In this document: positions 24,978 to 34,975 of the stretch, one piece after another
Layout of the letters: each line of letters opens with the position of its first letter
How positions within the stretch are numbered: position 1 is the stretch's first letter
From: Peribacillus acanthi
Lineage (GTDB): Bacteria; Bacillota; Bacilli; Bacillales; DSM-1321
Length of the DNA stretch: 64,000 bases
Direction: 5' to 3'
NCBI RefSeq assembly: GCF_003073175.1
Contig: NZ_QBBX01000005.1
Coordinates: 110,940-174,939, forward strand
Notes under the pieces: generated by a model
What the model saw: the letters and a program-made list of their open reading frames with translations, nothing else
Databases searched by the model: none
What the model was told of the DNA's origin: nothing
Made by a program: the position numbers and the translations under genes

Positions 24978-26135
24978 CTAATTAATTTTATTAAGAAGCT
25001 GCCAAGCCCTCTTAATTCTGTCTTCTATATCAATAGACTGGTCAAAACCTAACCATTCATAGGATTCATCACTATTCTTCATGACACCAATGGCAACCAG
25101 AAAATCAATATAGTTAGATGGTGCTATGTAAGGATTCTGTTCACAGAGTGCAAACTTCCGAACTACAATGTTTCCTTTTCTGATGCGATTTAAAAAATGA
25201 CCCTGGATAAATTTCATGGAAAACCGATTTCCAGGCTTTCTAAGTCTAAAACAATCATACCAAATCCAAAATTGCCATTCGACCGCTGAAGTTTGTAAGT
25301 TCTGCATACCTTTAACAGGCAGTCCAATTTCATTTGGTAATGATCCAATACTTAAACGACTTCGATAAATTGCCTGCCAAAATGTACTTGTTGGATTTAA
25401 ATATCGATAAGCATTCTCCTTCCAGCCACTCCTTTTTGTTTTCCAGCAATTGAGTATATGTAAAGAAGATGAAGGGAATGACAAATCGAAGAGCTGTGTA
25501 AATGAAAATATTTGGGATGACTTTTTAGTGAGATTGGCGAAAACGGTTTGTGAGGAAAAAGGATAAAGTTCGTGTAAAATGAAGAAAGTTTGTTCGATAG
25601 TAGAATAGAACAATACAAATGAGGTTTGCAAAAAAGACCAGATCATTGGAGAAATTCTAAATTCATGAGGACCTTTCTGATGGAGCCAAGTAGAGGATAA
25701 TATCCATACTGGGGTGATTCCAGCCTTTTTATAGGCAATTGTCCTCTTTTCTAGAGAATCAAAAGCCAATGATGAGCATTGAAATTCGATCGCAAATTTT
25801 CTTCCCATCTTATCTTCCAAATAAATATCCGCTCTTTGGGAAATAGCAGGAATATATTTTTCTATAGTTGGATGTAAATATTGATCCTGTAACCACGAAT
25901 ACAATTGCAGCTTACCTACTAAATGCTCTTTCGATTCATTCTCACTATCCACATCACATTTTGATTTACTCCTATGTGCGAAATGGGGAATCTTAATAGC
26001 TCCACTTCTCAATATAACTTTTTCTTTACACCCTGGACAAAAGAACATTTCCCTTCTTAATGCGTTTATTTTCTCACTAGGTAATCTTTCTGACAACAAT
26101 ACGTGAATTCCTTGTGTATTTAATGCAACTAACAT
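24978..26135 (-). CDS. coiA: competence protein CoiA, 385 aa
   Basis: Needed for efficient transformation; acts with incoming DNA and recombination. N-terminal zinc module C33-x2-C36, H54 and C60 (CPGCKEKVILRSG, PHFAH). Next is a nuclease-like PD-(D/E)xK core: EHLVGKLQLYSWL, then RADIYLEDK and AIEFQCSSL. The C-terminal half is variable. Length is close to B. subtilis CoiA. Located between cls and pepF. In B. subtilis coiA is under ComK; I did not identify ComK boxes here. Confidence 0.9.
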   Translation of the reverse strand: MLVALNTQGIHVLLSERLPSEKINALRREMFFCPGCKEKVILRSGAIKIPHFAHRSKSKCDVDSENESKEHLVGKLQLYSWLQDQYLHPTIEKYIPAISQRADIYLEDKMGRKFAIEFQCSSLAFDSLEKRTIAYKKAGITPVWILSSTWLHQKGPHEFRISPMIWSFLQTSFVLFYSTIEQTFFILHELYPFSSQTVFANLTKKSSQIFSFTQLFDLSFPSSSLHILNCWKTKRSGWKENAYRYLNPTSTFWQAIYRSRLSIGSLPNEIGLPVKGMQNLQTSAVEWQFWIWYDCFRLRKPGNRFSMKFIQGHFLNRIRKGNIVVRKFALCEQNPYIAPSNYIDFLVAIGVMKNSDESYEWLGFDQSIDIEDRIKRAWQLLNKIN

Positions 26136-26237
26136 CTTTACACCTCCTGTTGGACATATTCAACAGGAAAAACGAATTTCCTTTTATGAAATAAGAACTT
26201 TTGTAAACTTAGCTATCCACAATCCTTAACAATGGAG

Positions 26238-26312
26238 AATACCTATTTGAACCTATCCTCCCCCTTTAAAATTGGTAATAACGTCAAATTACTTGATTGC
26301 AAGCCATTTATA
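26238..26312. repeat. dispersed repeat, copy D (partial)
   Basis: Shares AAAATTGG, ACGTC, TTACTTG, TTGC and CCATTTATAC with copy A in order and spacing. It lacks the left 20 bases. Lies between the cls terminator and coiA. Confidence 0.6.
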
Positions 26313-26330
26313 CATGTATAAAGCAAAAAA

Positions 26331-26362
26331 AAAAATAGAGTGCACTACTGCACTCCATTTTT
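26331..26362 (-). terminator. intrinsic terminator after cls
   Basis: AAAATAGAGTGCA / TGCACTCCATTTT with a four-base loop and flanking A/T runs. Confidence 0.88.
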
Positions 26363-27872
26363 ATAATAATGGTGAAAGTAATCTACAAAACGACTCTAAC
26401 ACTTTCATGCCAATATTACGTTGCTTAAAAGAGTCTACATGGATTTCTTGGGCTTGTTCGAGATCATCCATAAAATCTTTGACGAGCTTTTGTGTGCTAC
26501 CCGTTTTATAGAGGAACGCATTAACTTCGAAATTCAGATGGAAGCTCCTCATGTCCATATTAGAGGTCCCAATCGAGGCAAGTTCATTGTCAACGATTAC
26601 AATCTTGCTATGCATGAATCCTTCTTTGTATTCGTAAACTCGTACACCTGCCTCTAATAAATCAGGGAAATACGATCGTGATGCATGCCATACAATCCAC
26701 TTATCAGGATTTTTAGGTACAAGCAATCTCACATCAATCCCACTTAGCGCTGTTACCTTTAGAGCCTGAAATACATCCTCATCCGGAATGAAATAAGGAG
26801 TTGCAATGTAAACCGACTCTTTCGCTGTAGTAATCATGGAGAAAATCATATTTTTTATGACACTCCATTCATTATCCGGACCACCAGCAATCATCTGGAC
26901 TCCGCCTTGATGATGTTCAATCGGTACGCTTTGGGGTAGGTACTCATCCGTTAAAAAGCTATGGTTTGTACTATAATACCAATCTTGCAGGAAAATCAAT
27001 TGAAGGGTACGTACCGCTTCACCTTTTGCCATCATATGTGTGTCACGCCAGAATCCAAAGTTTTTATTTCTACCTAAATATTCATCTCCTATATTGAGGC
27101 CCCCAACAAATCCAGTGTCTCCGTCAATGACGATGATTTTTCGATGGTTACGAAAATTAAATTTATTGTTTAAAAACGGTAATCGTACAGGACCAAATGG
27201 AGAGACTTCCACTCCTGCATTGCGTAAATCTTGAATATATTCCTTCGTTAATGTCCAAGCCCCTACTGCGTCATATAAGAATCGTACTTTCACGCCATTT
27301 CTTGCTCGTTCCATTAAGGCATTTTTAATATCGCGTCCAATTTCATCATCACGAACAATATAGTATTGAATGTGGATATGGTGCTTTGCTTCTTTCAATG
27401 CAGAAAGAATTTGAGAAAAAGTCTCTTCCCCGTTCGTCAAAATCTTCGTTTCAGTTGCAAATGAAATGGGACTATTCCCAATACGCTGGGCCAATGTGAT
27501 CAACTTCCTCTGATGTTCTCCCATATTGGCAAGCTTATCAACACTGATATCACGTTCACCATCAATTTTTAGGAATGCCTGCTTATCTAAAAAATATTTT
27601 TTACGGAACATTTTTTCTTTACGATAATTTCTTCCAAACAACAAATAAAAGATAAAACCAACTAACGGGAATGCTCCAAATACAACGAGCCAGGTAAGGG
27701 TTTGGGTAGGATGTCTATTTTCCAAGAAAATCACAAACCCAATGATGACAGCAGATAGTGTCAAAATTAAACTGAAAAATCCAAAAAGACCTCCTTGGAC
27801 TTTATCATGAAAGAAAAACCAAACACCCCATAAAAGAGCAACAAATAAAAGTAACCGAACTGTATTTTTCAT
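26361..27872 (-). CDS. cls: cardiolipin synthase, 503 aa
   Basis: Phospholipase-D-family enzyme that makes cardiolipin from two phosphatidylglycerols. Two N-terminal membrane helices (residues about 5-20 and 25-48, with a third to 65), then two catalytic HKD motifs: HRKIIVIDGDTGFVGG and HSKIVIVDNELASIGTSN. The frame opens at 27908, but GAGGTGGAATA points to the ATG at 27872 (MKNTVRLLLF). It sits between coiA and mecA, an insertion relative to B. subtilis. Which of several Bacillus cls paralogues it is cannot be decided by eye. Confidence 0.92.
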   Translation of the reverse strand: MKNTVRLLLFVALLWGVWFFFHDKVQGGLFGFFSLILTLSAVIIGFVIFLENRHPTQTLTWLVVFGAFPLVGFIFYLLFGRNYRKEKMFRKKYFLDKQAFLKIDGERDISVDKLANMGEHQRKLITLAQRIGNSPISFATETKILTNGEETFSQILSALKEAKHHIHIQYYIVRDDEIGRDIKNALMERARNGVKVRFLYDAVGAWTLTKEYIQDLRNAGVEVSPFGPVRLPFLNNKFNFRNHRKIIVIDGDTGFVGGLNIGDEYLGRNKNFGFWRDTHMMAKGEAVRTLQLIFLQDWYYSTNHSFLTDEYLPQSVPIEHHQGGVQMIAGGPDNEWSVIKNMIFSMITTAKESVYIATPYFIPDEDVFQALKVTALSGIDVRLLVPKNPDKWIVWHASRSYFPDLLEAGVRVYEYKEGFMHSKIVIVDNELASIGTSNMDMRSFHLNFEVNAFLYKTGSTQKLVKDFMDDLEQAQEIHVDSFKQRNIGMKVLESFCRLLSPLL

Positions 27873-27982
27873 TATTCCACCTCGAGAATCCCTAAACATA
27901 CTGTACAACTACATATACCCAAAAAGATTATATTAAATCCTCTATTGAGCTTCTACAATGTAATGTAAACAGGAAAACAAAC

Positions 27983-28012
27983 AAAAACCGATTTCCTGCA
28001 AAAGAAATCGGT
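27983..28012 (-). terminator. intrinsic terminator after mecA
   Basis: CCGATTTC / GAAATCGG stem. The minus strand continues with a run of T. Confidence 0.85.
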
Positions 28013-28021
28013 AGAGTATAT

Positions 28022-28687
28022 CTATACGAAATATTGACGTACCGTATCAAATACATTTTCGTTCATAACTACTTTCCCATACTCTTCAAGTCGATGAATC
28101 GTCATTTGAGATTCATCTCCATATTCAAGAAGAATGCTTAGTACATTATCCATCTCTTCTTCGTCCATTTCTTCTTCTAAGAATTCAACGAACAGAAAAT
28201 ATTTTCCTTCGTAAGCGAATAATTTGGTCTCAAAACCTTCCAGACCTGGTCTCTTACTTAAAGAAATCACATCCTCAAAATCTTTAAACATAATAACAAA
28301 CTCTAAAATACCATCTTCAACAATAATTTGTTCTTCTTCTGGTATTTTTCCTTGCATATGGTGATCGAGGAGGGACTCAATTTTCTCATGAACGGGCATA
28401 TCTTTTAGCTTATCATCAAGATTTTCACCATTAATCAAATCTTTAGCCAGATTAGCTCTTGTTACAAGTACTTCTAATCCTTTATCTAGTGCTTGGACTT
28501 GAATCCATAAAGGTCCCTCAATGCCAAATTCTTCTTCATGATGAACTTCATCCATCATTTCCCAGAATAGTTCTTCACTTTTCTCACGATTGTACCAAAT
28601 CTCATCGCGATCAAAGCCTCTTTCCTCAATATCAATATACGAAATGTAAAATTTTACGGTATGTTCATTAATGCGTTCAATCTCCAT
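28022..28687 (-). CDS. mecA: ClpC adaptor protein MecA, 221 aa
   Basis: Adaptor that recruits ComK (and ComS-regulated competence control) to ClpCP. The N-terminal domain (MEIERINEHTVKFYISYIDIEERGF, outline) binds targets. An acidic linker follows (FLEEEMDEEEMDN is in the C-terminal part), and the C-terminal domain binds ClpC. The frame is open from 28711, but GGGAGAGGGAATTT places the start at MEIERINE (28687); length then agrees with B. subtilis MecA. It shares the region with spx, as is conserved in Bacillaceae. Confidence 0.95.
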   Translation of the reverse strand: MEIERINEHTVKFYISYIDIEERGFDRDEIWYNREKSEELFWEMMDEVHHEEEFGIEGPLWIQVQALDKGLEVLVTRANLAKDLINGENLDDKLKDMPVHEKIESLLDHHMQGKIPEEEQIIVEDGILEFVIMFKDFEDVISLSKRPGLEGFETKLFAYEGKYFLFVEFLEEEMDEEEMDNVLSILLEYGDESQMTIHRLEEYGKVVMNENVFDTVRQYFV

Positions 28688-29052
28688 AAATTCCCTCTCC
28701 CTTCTCTTCAAATTTTGAAGGGAATTACCCCCGAAAATTAAGCTTTTCTATCTATAACTTTACCCCTCTAACTCTGATAATAATCAATAAAAGTGGATAA
28801 GTTATATTTATTCTATTTTATGATAAAAAGCGTAAGAAGGAAAATGAAAAGCACAAAACAAATAAAAACGATTGAAATGCCTACTTAGTTATTTGATTTT
28901 ACATAATTTTTAGATAATTTGCAATATCAAAAACAGCCCTGCAAATTTCTAGAATCAGGAAGCAATTGAAAACATCTTCATTTCGCTTAAAATCCCTATA
29001 TTTTTTTATAAACCTTGTACATTTTTGGAATATCATTACCGTTCAGATAAAA
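28688..29052. other. 365-base intergenic stretch upstream of mecA
   Basis: AT-rich, with no frame that has a ribosome site. It should contain the mecA promoter. I recognised no operator, riboswitch or repeat. Confidence 0.5.
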
Positions 29053-29088
29053 TAAAAAGACCCCAACAACATAGTGTCAGAGTCTTTC
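29053..29088 (-). terminator. probable terminator after spx
   Basis: AAAGAC/GTCTTT with weaker inner pairing, followed on the minus strand by a T run. Confidence 0.65.
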
Positions 29089-29091
29089 CTA

Positions 29092-29487
29092 TTAGTTAAC
29101 CATTCGCTGAGCTTCACGAAGATGGAAGGTACGAACTTTCCTTGGAAGGAAACGACGGATCTCATCTTCGTTATAACCCACTTGCAAACGCTTCTCGTCA
29201 AGGATGATCGGCCTACGAAGTAAACCTGGATTTTCCTTGATTAAAGTATATAGCTGTTGTAGAGGCAGAGACTCTACATTTACGTTTAATTTTTGGAACG
29301 TTTTGGAGCGGGTAGAAATAATTTCATCCGTTCCATCCTCCGTCATACGCAGGATTTCCTTAATCTCTTCAATGGATAATGACTCAGAAAAAATATTTCT
29401 TTCTACATATCCAATATCATTTTCTTCAAGCCAAGCTTTTGCTTTTCTACAAGAAGTACAGCTTGGAGAAGTATACAATGTTACCAT
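29092..29487 (-). CDS. spx: redox-sensing transcriptional regulator Spx, 131 aa
   Basis: ArsC-like regulator that binds the RNA polymerase alpha C-terminal domain under disulfide stress. The redox switch CxxC is in [11 protein letters not shown] (residues 10 and 13). [26 protein letters not shown] (outline) is the conserved alpha-binding region. The frame begins at 29496, but GGGAGTG lies 7 bases before the ATG at 29487, giving the classic 131-residue [10 protein letters not shown] start. Its adaptor SpxH is encoded 7 kb away. Confidence 0.97.
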   Translation of the reverse strand: MVTLYTSPSCTSCRKAKAWLEENDIGYVERNIFSESLSIEEIKEILRMTEDGTDEIISTRSKTFQKLNVNVESLPLQQLYTLIKENPGLLRRPIILDEKRLQVGYNEDEIRRFLPRKVRTFHLREAQRMVN

Positions 29488-30070
29488 ATTAATCACACTC
29501 CCGAATTATAGAATCGTAGATCTATGCTGGGAAAACTTTTTAATGAATGTAAAAGTGTATGCCATCTATCTATTTATACGACAGCTTCTTTTATTGTTTA
29601 TCCACTCTACTTTGAAATTACTATAAACAAGTAATTTCTATCACAATTATACATCAATCTCATTAAAAAGAATACCTTTTTTAAAAAATACGAAATTTGT
29701 TATACAAACCTTGAACACAATGGTATTTTTGTCATTTTATAGTACTTAATACCCAAATCTATCAAACTATCTTTTATCAAACAATTGAAAATTATCAGCT
29801 TTCATTCTCAATTAATCAGACTTAACTCTCAGATTATATTTAAGTAATTTGCACTTCCAATCTGGATATTCCCTATTGAAGCAACTCGTAAACATATTTT
29901 TTAAAAAGATTAATATTATTTTATCTTTCCAAGCTTAATTTTCCCTTAAGAAATTATTTTTGAACAAATCGTTAACTATCAGAATTTTCCCTTTTCAATC
30001 TTTATACAATTTTATACAATATAGGTAATAGCAATGTGAGGCACTCGCTCCACACGAAAGGAGAAACACA
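29488..30070. other. 583-base AT-rich intergenic stretch
   Basis: Divergent gap between spx and a 61-aa membrane-protein gene. No supported reading frame. It likely holds the spx promoters (multiple in B. subtilis) and the promoter of the small gene. TTATACAATTTTATACAATA near 30000 is a short direct repeat that could be promoter sequence. Confidence 0.5.
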
Positions 30071-30256
30071 ATGGCTGGTTATTTGCTCGATTTAACGATT
30101 GTGACTGTACTAGTGATTGGTTTTACGGCATTAAATGGTGTCATTGTGAATGGCATTGGTGAAAGGTTTTTTGGCGGTAAGGAAAAAAGCATTTTTAAAG
30201 ATCATTCAGCCAAAACTCAAACTGGTTGGAAAGCAGTAGGCGGTAAAAAAAACTAA
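30071..30256 (+). CDS. small membrane protein, 61 aa
   Basis: Unrecognised. One N-terminal membrane helix (residues 4-28, LLDLTIVTVLVIGFTALNG) is followed by a polar tail rich in Lys and Gly (KSIFKDHSAKTQTGWKAVGGKK). AAAGGAG lies 7 bases before the ATG and a terminator follows, so it is a convincing monocistronic gene. It stands alone on the plus strand between spx and the glycoside-hydrolase-like gene. No function can be suggested. Confidence 0.75.
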   Translation: MAGYLLDLTIVTVLVIGFTALNGVIVNGIGERFFGGKEKSIFKDHSAKTQTGWKAVGGKKN

Positions 30257-30283
30257 CCATAGTTTCATAACCTCATTATTTTC

Positions 30284-30308
30284 AAAGAGCATTCTACAAT
30301 GCTCTTTT
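30284..30308 (+). terminator. intrinsic terminator
   Basis: AAAGAGCATT / AATGCTCTTT with a four-base loop. Confidence 0.88.
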
Positions 30309-30483
30309 ATTCTCTCTCAAAATTTCTCCATGTAATTAGCCTACCTAAGACTAAAGATGTATTAATACCACTCTCTTTGACTGATTCAAATAGCTTCATT
30401 AATACTTATATTTATGATACATCGCTTTAAGGGCATATAATTGGAACAAGACAACTGAGTTGTGAAAGATTCGACAACTAAAA

Positions 30484-30534
30484 AGAGACTGAAAACAAAT
30501 GACGCGTTATTCGCTCATTTTGTTTTCAGTCTCT
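30484..30534 (-). terminator. long terminator hairpin
   Basis: About 20 paired bases (AGAGACTGAAAACAAA with its complement), a 12-base loop, and a T run on the minus strand. It ends the glycoside-hydrolase-like gene. Confidence 0.9.
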
Positions 30535-30545
30535 GGAGTTAGTTT

Positions 30546-31757
30546 TTACGGAGTATAATCTACGTTTGATGTATACGAATTACCTGCATTCCACAAAAGA
30601 TACTCTTTAATTCCTTGGTCATTTAACGCTTTAATTTGGGCTTCAACCTCTGCCTTTCCGTACTTTTTATAATTTCCTTTACCTAGCCAAGAAGCCGTAA
30701 AGTCCTGTAACCATGGCCTAGAAATAGGTGGTGTTTGAAGCTGAGCTAGTTTAAGCTTTTCAACCTTTACGTATTCGGTAACCAATTTATATGGCTCCAC
30801 ATCAGGCTTTGCAATCCCAAAATATGATGTCCAATGACTAGGATAAATCATTGATGAAATGACATCTACATTTTCAGATATCTTCGAGAAATTTTGACCT
30901 ATACCTGGTGCTTCAGGTAAGGTTGCTGTATAACCAAAGATATCAACAGATACCTTTACACCGTATGGCTTTAACTTTTCCCTAGCATAGGCAACAAAGT
31001 CAGTGACTGCTGACACCCGTTTTTGGATATTATCTTCACTTCTCTTTTCATAGTCACCCATACTATAGGTTAACGTTTGATCTCGTTTTTCGAATCCTTC
31101 AGGGAAACGAACATAATCAAATTGTACTTCTTGAAAGCCCATTTTAGCTGCCTCAATGGCAATCCCGATATTGTAATCCCAAACTTCTTTCAAGAAAGGG
31201 TTTACGAATGATTCTCCTCTTCCATTTTTCCAAACGGTATTACCCTCTCTATAGGACCATTCAGGTTTTTTATTAGCAAGAATGGAGTCTTTGAAAACTA
31301 CTACTCTAGCAATAGGATACACTTGCTTTTTCTCTAAAGTTTTTAACATCGCCTTTGGATCTTTGATGAAATTCTGCCCGATTCCTGCATACGGTGAATT
31401 AGGTTCTGGCTTATACGTAATATTTCCCCAGTCATCCTTAATGTCAATAACCATCGCATTTAGATCTGTGCTATCCATTAATCCTAATAGTTTGTTAAAC
31501 TTACTTCCACCTGCTGAATGTCCTGTAACATACACACCACGGACCGCATCAGGATACTGAAAAATGAGTCCTGAATCATATGTAAAACGAGGTAGTGATT
31601 GAACCTTTTCTTTTGTCTTTAAAGCAATCAATCTATTCGAATGACTACCCACCACTTGATTACCTTCATTTCCTTCTGCTAGTGCAGAGGTAGGACCCAT
31701 TGAAAATAAAGCTGAAACTAAAAACCCGGCCGCAATGATTGTATTCCTAAGCTGCAT
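30546..31757 (-). CDS. secreted putative glycoside hydrolase (DUF4015/GH-like), 403 aa
   Basis: A Sec signal peptide (MQLRNTIIAAGFLVSALFSMG, cleavage after about residue 27 at ALA-EG) is followed by a TIM-barrel-like domain. The segments VRGVYVTGHSAGG, AMVIDIKDDWGNITY, RVVVFKD, EVQFDYVRFPEGF and KVSVDIFGYTA match the DUF4015 putative glycosyl hydrolase family. Acidic residues in DIKDD and FDYVRFP could be catalytic. The frame opens at 31835, but GAGAGGGG favours the ATG at 31757. Located downstream of opp; the substrate is unknown. Confidence 0.85.
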   Translation of the reverse strand: MQLRNTIIAAGFLVSALFSMGPTSALAEGNEGNQVVGSHSNRLIALKTKEKVQSLPRFTYDSGLIFQYPDAVRGVYVTGHSAGGSKFNKLLGLMDSTDLNAMVIDIKDDWGNITYKPEPNSPYAGIGQNFIKDPKAMLKTLEKKQVYPIARVVVFKDSILANKKPEWSYREGNTVWKNGRGESFVNPFLKEVWDYNIGIAIEAAKMGFQEVQFDYVRFPEGFEKRDQTLTYSMGDYEKRSEDNIQKRVSAVTDFVAYAREKLKPYGVKVSVDIFGYTATLPEAPGIGQNFSKISENVDVISSMIYPSHWTSYFGIAKPDVEPYKLVTEYVKVEKLKLAQLQTPPISRPWLQDFTASWLGKGNYKKYGKAEVEAQIKALNDQGIKEYLLWNAGNSYTSNVDYTP

Positions 31758-31900
31758 GACAGAGCCCCTCTCCCATATAAATACTTTACTTACATTATAC
31801 GGCGAAACTTCCTTTTGTGGGGCGATTTTTTCCACAAAAGGTTAGCTGAGCCAATCGGGCCTTTACGGACAGTTTTCAAAATCTTTGTAGCAGATAAAAA

Positions 31901-31939
31901 AAAGACCCAACAGAATCAGTTGACTGTCTGTTGAGTCTT
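31901..31939 (-). terminator. intrinsic terminator after oppF
   Basis: AAGAC-CAACAGA paired with TCTGTTG-GTCTT, with one mismatch. The minus strand continues in T. Confidence 0.82.
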
Positions 31940-31948
31940 ATTGAAAAC

Positions 31949-32887
31949 TTATTTAGACATTTTCTTGTATTGCTCAAGTTCTTTCTCTGAGCAATATACG
32001 AAATGTCCTGGTTTAACTTCTCGCATTTTCACTTCTTCACCTTCAGCATAATCATGCATGTTAGGGTTGTAAGTGATACGCTTACGAGTACGCTCGCTAA
32101 TTGGATCCGGTTGAGGAATCGCAGATAATAATGAGCGAGTGTATGGATGGATTGGGTTATTGTACAATTCTTCACTAGTAGTCAATTCTACAAGTTTACC
32201 AAAATACATAACGCCGATACGGTCGCTGATGTATTTAACCATAGATAGGTCATGAGCGATGAATAGATACGTTAATCCCTTTTCCTTTTGCAGCTTTTTC
32301 ATCAAGTTGACAACCTGTGCTTGGATTGAAACGTCCAAAGCAGAAATAGGCTCGTCTGCAATGATGAATTCAGGTTGAACTGCTAGCGCACGGGCAATAC
32401 CAATACGTTGACGTTGTCCACCAGAGAACTCATGTGGATAGCGGTTCGCATGCTCTTTATTCAATCCAACTGTTTTAAGAAGATCGATTACTTGGTTCAT
32501 GCGGTCTTCTTTAGAAGTTGCCAACCCATGAATATCGATTCCTTCAGCTATGATATCAACTACCTTCATACGTGGGTTTAAAGATGCATATGGATCTTGG
32601 AAGATCATTTGCATATTACGGTTAAACTCACGTAATTCTTTGGCAGACTTCTTACCATGAACATTTTTGCCGTTGAAAATTACTTCACCATCTGTAGCAT
32701 CGTATAGACGAATAATCGTACGACCTGTTGTAGATTTTCCACAACCCGATTCTCCTACCAAACCAAGCGTTTCACCTTTGAAAACTTGGAATGAAACATC
32801 GTCTACTGCTTTAACCATATTAGGTTTTCCAACGTTGAAGTGCTGTTTTAAATTCTTAACTTCAAGAAGAACTTGATTTTCTGCCAT
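31949..32887 (-). CDS. oppF: oligopeptide ABC transporter ATP-binding protein OppF, 312 aa
   Basis: One of two ATPases of the Opp importer. Walker [11 protein letters not shown]-loop, signature [15 protein letters not shown], Walker [13 protein letters not shown] and the H-switch IAHDL are all intact. C-terminal oligopeptide-transporter extension is present but short of a full Cys motif. Last gene of oppA-B-C-D-F, one base after oppD. In B. subtilis Opp takes up nutrient peptides and Phr/competence peptides. Confidence 0.94.
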   Translation of the reverse strand: MAENQVLLEVKNLKQHFNVGKPNMVKAVDDVSFQVFKGETLGLVGESGCGKSTTGRTIIRLYDATDGEVIFNGKNVHGKKSAKELREFNRNMQMIFQDPYASLNPRMKVVDIIAEGIDIHGLATSKEDRMNQVIDLLKTVGLNKEHANRYPHEFSGGQRQRIGIARALAVQPEFIIADEPISALDVSIQAQVVNLMKKLQKEKGLTYLFIAHDLSMVKYISDRIGVMYFGKLVELTTSEELYNNPIHPYTRSLLSAIPQPDPISERTRKRITYNPNMHDYAEGEEVKMREVKPGHFVYCSEKELEQYKKMSK

Positions 32888-32888
32888 T

Positions 32889-33932
32889 TTATTTAGCCCC
32901 CTTCATGGAAAGGAAGTGACTTCTACGCTTCACGACTGCGTCAGGAGGTGTAACCTCTGGTGCGTCAGGGTGTAATAACCATGTTGCCGCGTAGTGAGTG
33001 TCAGATACTTTAAACATTGGAGGTTGCTCTTCCAAGTCGATTTGCATCGCATACTCATTACGAGGTGCGAATGCATCTCCTTTTGGAGGGTTCATTAAAT
33101 CCGGTGGTGTACCTGGAATAGCATACAACTCACTTCCAGCAATATCAAGATCTGGCATTGAGCTCAATAAGCCCCAAGTATATGGATGTTGTGGATTATA
33201 GAAAATCTCATCAACGGTACCGATTTCAACAATTTTCCCACCGTACATAACAGCAACGCGGTCAGCTACGTTAGCTACCACTCCAAGGTCATGCGTGATG
33301 AATATGATGGATGTATCGATTTTCTTTTGTAAATCCTTCATCAATTCAAGGATTTGAGCTTGGATTGTTACGTCTAGAGCTGTGGTTGGCTCATCTGCAA
33401 TCAATACTTTTGGGTTACATGCTAGTGCAATTGCGATAACAACCCTTTGTCTCATACCACCTGAAAATTGGTGAGGATATTGTTCAAAACGTACTTCAGG
33501 TTGTGGAATTCCAACTAGACGCAATAAATCAATTGCACGTTGCTTTGCTTCTGATTTACTTAATTTTTGGTGTTTTAAGATCGGCTCCATGATTTGCTTA
33601 CCAATTTTCATCGTTGGATTCAAGGATGTCATTGGGTCTTGGAAAATCATTGAAATATCTTTACCACGAATCTTTTGCATTTGACCGTCAGTTTGTTTTG
33701 TTAAATCTTTACCGTCAAACAAGATTTGCCCACTTTTAATTTCTGAATTTCCTGGAGGAAGTAGTCTCATGATTGTCTTGGTCGTTACTGATTTACCCGA
33801 ACCTGATTCTCCAACAATCGCTAATGTCTCACCTTTGAATAAGTCGAAATCAACACCACGAATGGCTTTAACCTCTCCACCAAAAGTATGGAAGGATATA
33901 TGCAAATCCTTCACTTCTAAGATTTTCTCCAT
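32889..33932 (-). CDS. oppD: oligopeptide ABC transporter ATP-binding protein OppD, 347 aa
   Basis: Second ATPase of Opp. Walker A GESGSGKS, signature [12 protein letters not shown], Walker [13 protein letters not shown] and ITHDLGVVA are intact. The frame opens at GTG 33941, but AGGTG sits 6 bases before the in-frame ATG at 33932 (MEKILEVKDL). It starts 14 bases after oppC. Confidence 0.94.
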   Translation of the reverse strand: MEKILEVKDLHISFHTFGGEVKAIRGVDFDLFKGETLAIVGESGSGKSVTTKTIMRLLPPGNSEIKSGQILFDGKDLTKQTDGQMQKIRGKDISMIFQDPMTSLNPTMKIGKQIMEPILKHQKLSKSEAKQRAIDLLRLVGIPQPEVRFEQYPHQFSGGMRQRVVIAIALACNPKVLIADEPTTALDVTIQAQILELMKDLQKKIDTSIIFITHDLGVVANVADRVAVMYGGKIVEIGTVDEIFYNPQHPYTWGLLSSMPDLDIAGSELYAIPGTPPDLMNPPKGDAFAPRNEYAMQIDLEEQPPMFKVSDTHYAATWLLHPDAPEVTPPDAVVKRRSHFLSMKGAK

Positions 33933-33946
33933 TGAATTCACCTACC

Positions 33947-34975
33947 TTAATCTCGCATTTTTGGATCTAGAGCATCACGAAGTCCATCCGCAAGCATGTT
34001 GAAACATACCATGATGATACTGATGATAAGTGCCGGAATGAACATTTCATGTGGATGAAGCTGTAAAGATTTGTAACCTTCATCTATTAATGTACCAAGA
34101 GAAGCTAATGGTGCTTGTAATCCTAAACCGATGAAGCTTAAGAATGCTTCAAAGAAAATAGCACTTGGAATTGTGAACATTGTATTGATAATCATGACAC
34201 CCACTAGGTTTGGAACTAAATGCTTGAAAATGATTTTTGAGTTTCCATTTCCTAATGTTCTAGATGCCAATACGTATTCTTGCTCTTTTAGTTTTAAAAC
34301 TTGGGCACGAACAACGCGGGACATACCAACCCAACCAGTAATACTTAACGCAATCGTGATAGAAAGTATACCTGGTTCAAGGACCAAGATCATCAAGATT
34401 ACAACAACTAGTGTTGGAATACCTACCAGAATTTCTGTAAAACGTTGCATGTACGTATCAAGTCTTCCACCGTAGTATCCGGAGATTGCCCCGTAAGTAA
34501 CACCAATCACTAAATCGATTAATGCAGCCAATACAGCAATATAAAGGGAAATTTGTGTTCCTTCCCAAACACGAGTAAATAGGTCACGGCCCAAAGCATC
34601 CGTACCGAACCAGTAATACTCTTCTACTTTCTTTTGTTCGTACATATTGACTTCCTTACCACTCTTCATGGTTTTAACTCCATCAAACGGAAGCCATTCA
34701 ATGTTTTCTAATCCTTGAATTCTTGGTGGTAAATTGTTGTGAGCCACTTTTTGTGTTTCACCGTCTTTTCCACTAATAACAGGACCTAAGAACGCCATAA
34801 TGATAATGATGGACATAATGACCATACTGGCTACAGCAGCCTTATTTTTACGTACACGCAACCATGCATCTTGCCAGAAGCTTAAGCTAGGTTTAGAAAT
34901 TTCCTCACCTTTAGAAGCATCGATAATGGCAGGTTGGAATTTTTCTTTTGGAATGTGAATTTCGCTTTTTGCCAT
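33947..34975 (-). CDS. oppC: oligopeptide ABC transporter permease OppC, 342 aa
   Basis: BPD-type inner-membrane permease. A first helix near residues 42-62 is followed by a large extracytoplasmic loop (about 65-125) and five helices. The EAA coupling loop is visible as ASRTLGNGNSKIIFKHLVPN (outline). The ATG overlaps the last base of the oppB stop (TAATG), suggesting coupling. Contains the DALGRDLFTRVW motif typical of OppC/DppC. Confidence 0.93.
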   Translation of the reverse strand: MAKSEIHIPKEKFQPAIIDASKGEEISKPSLSFWQDAWLRVRKNKAAVASMVIMSIIIIMAFLGPVISGKDGETQKVAHNNLPPRIQGLENIEWLPFDGVKTMKSGKEVNMYEQKKVEEYYWFGTDALGRDLFTRVWEGTQISLYIAVLAALIDLVIGVTYGAISGYYGGRLDTYMQRFTEILVGIPTLVVVILMILVLEPGILSITIALSITGWVGMSRVVRAQVLKLKEQEYVLASRTLGNGNSKIIFKHLVPNLVGVMIINTMFTIPSAIFFEAFLSFIGLGLQAPLASLGTLIDEGYKSLQLHPHEMFIPALIISIIMVCFNMLADGLRDALDPKMRD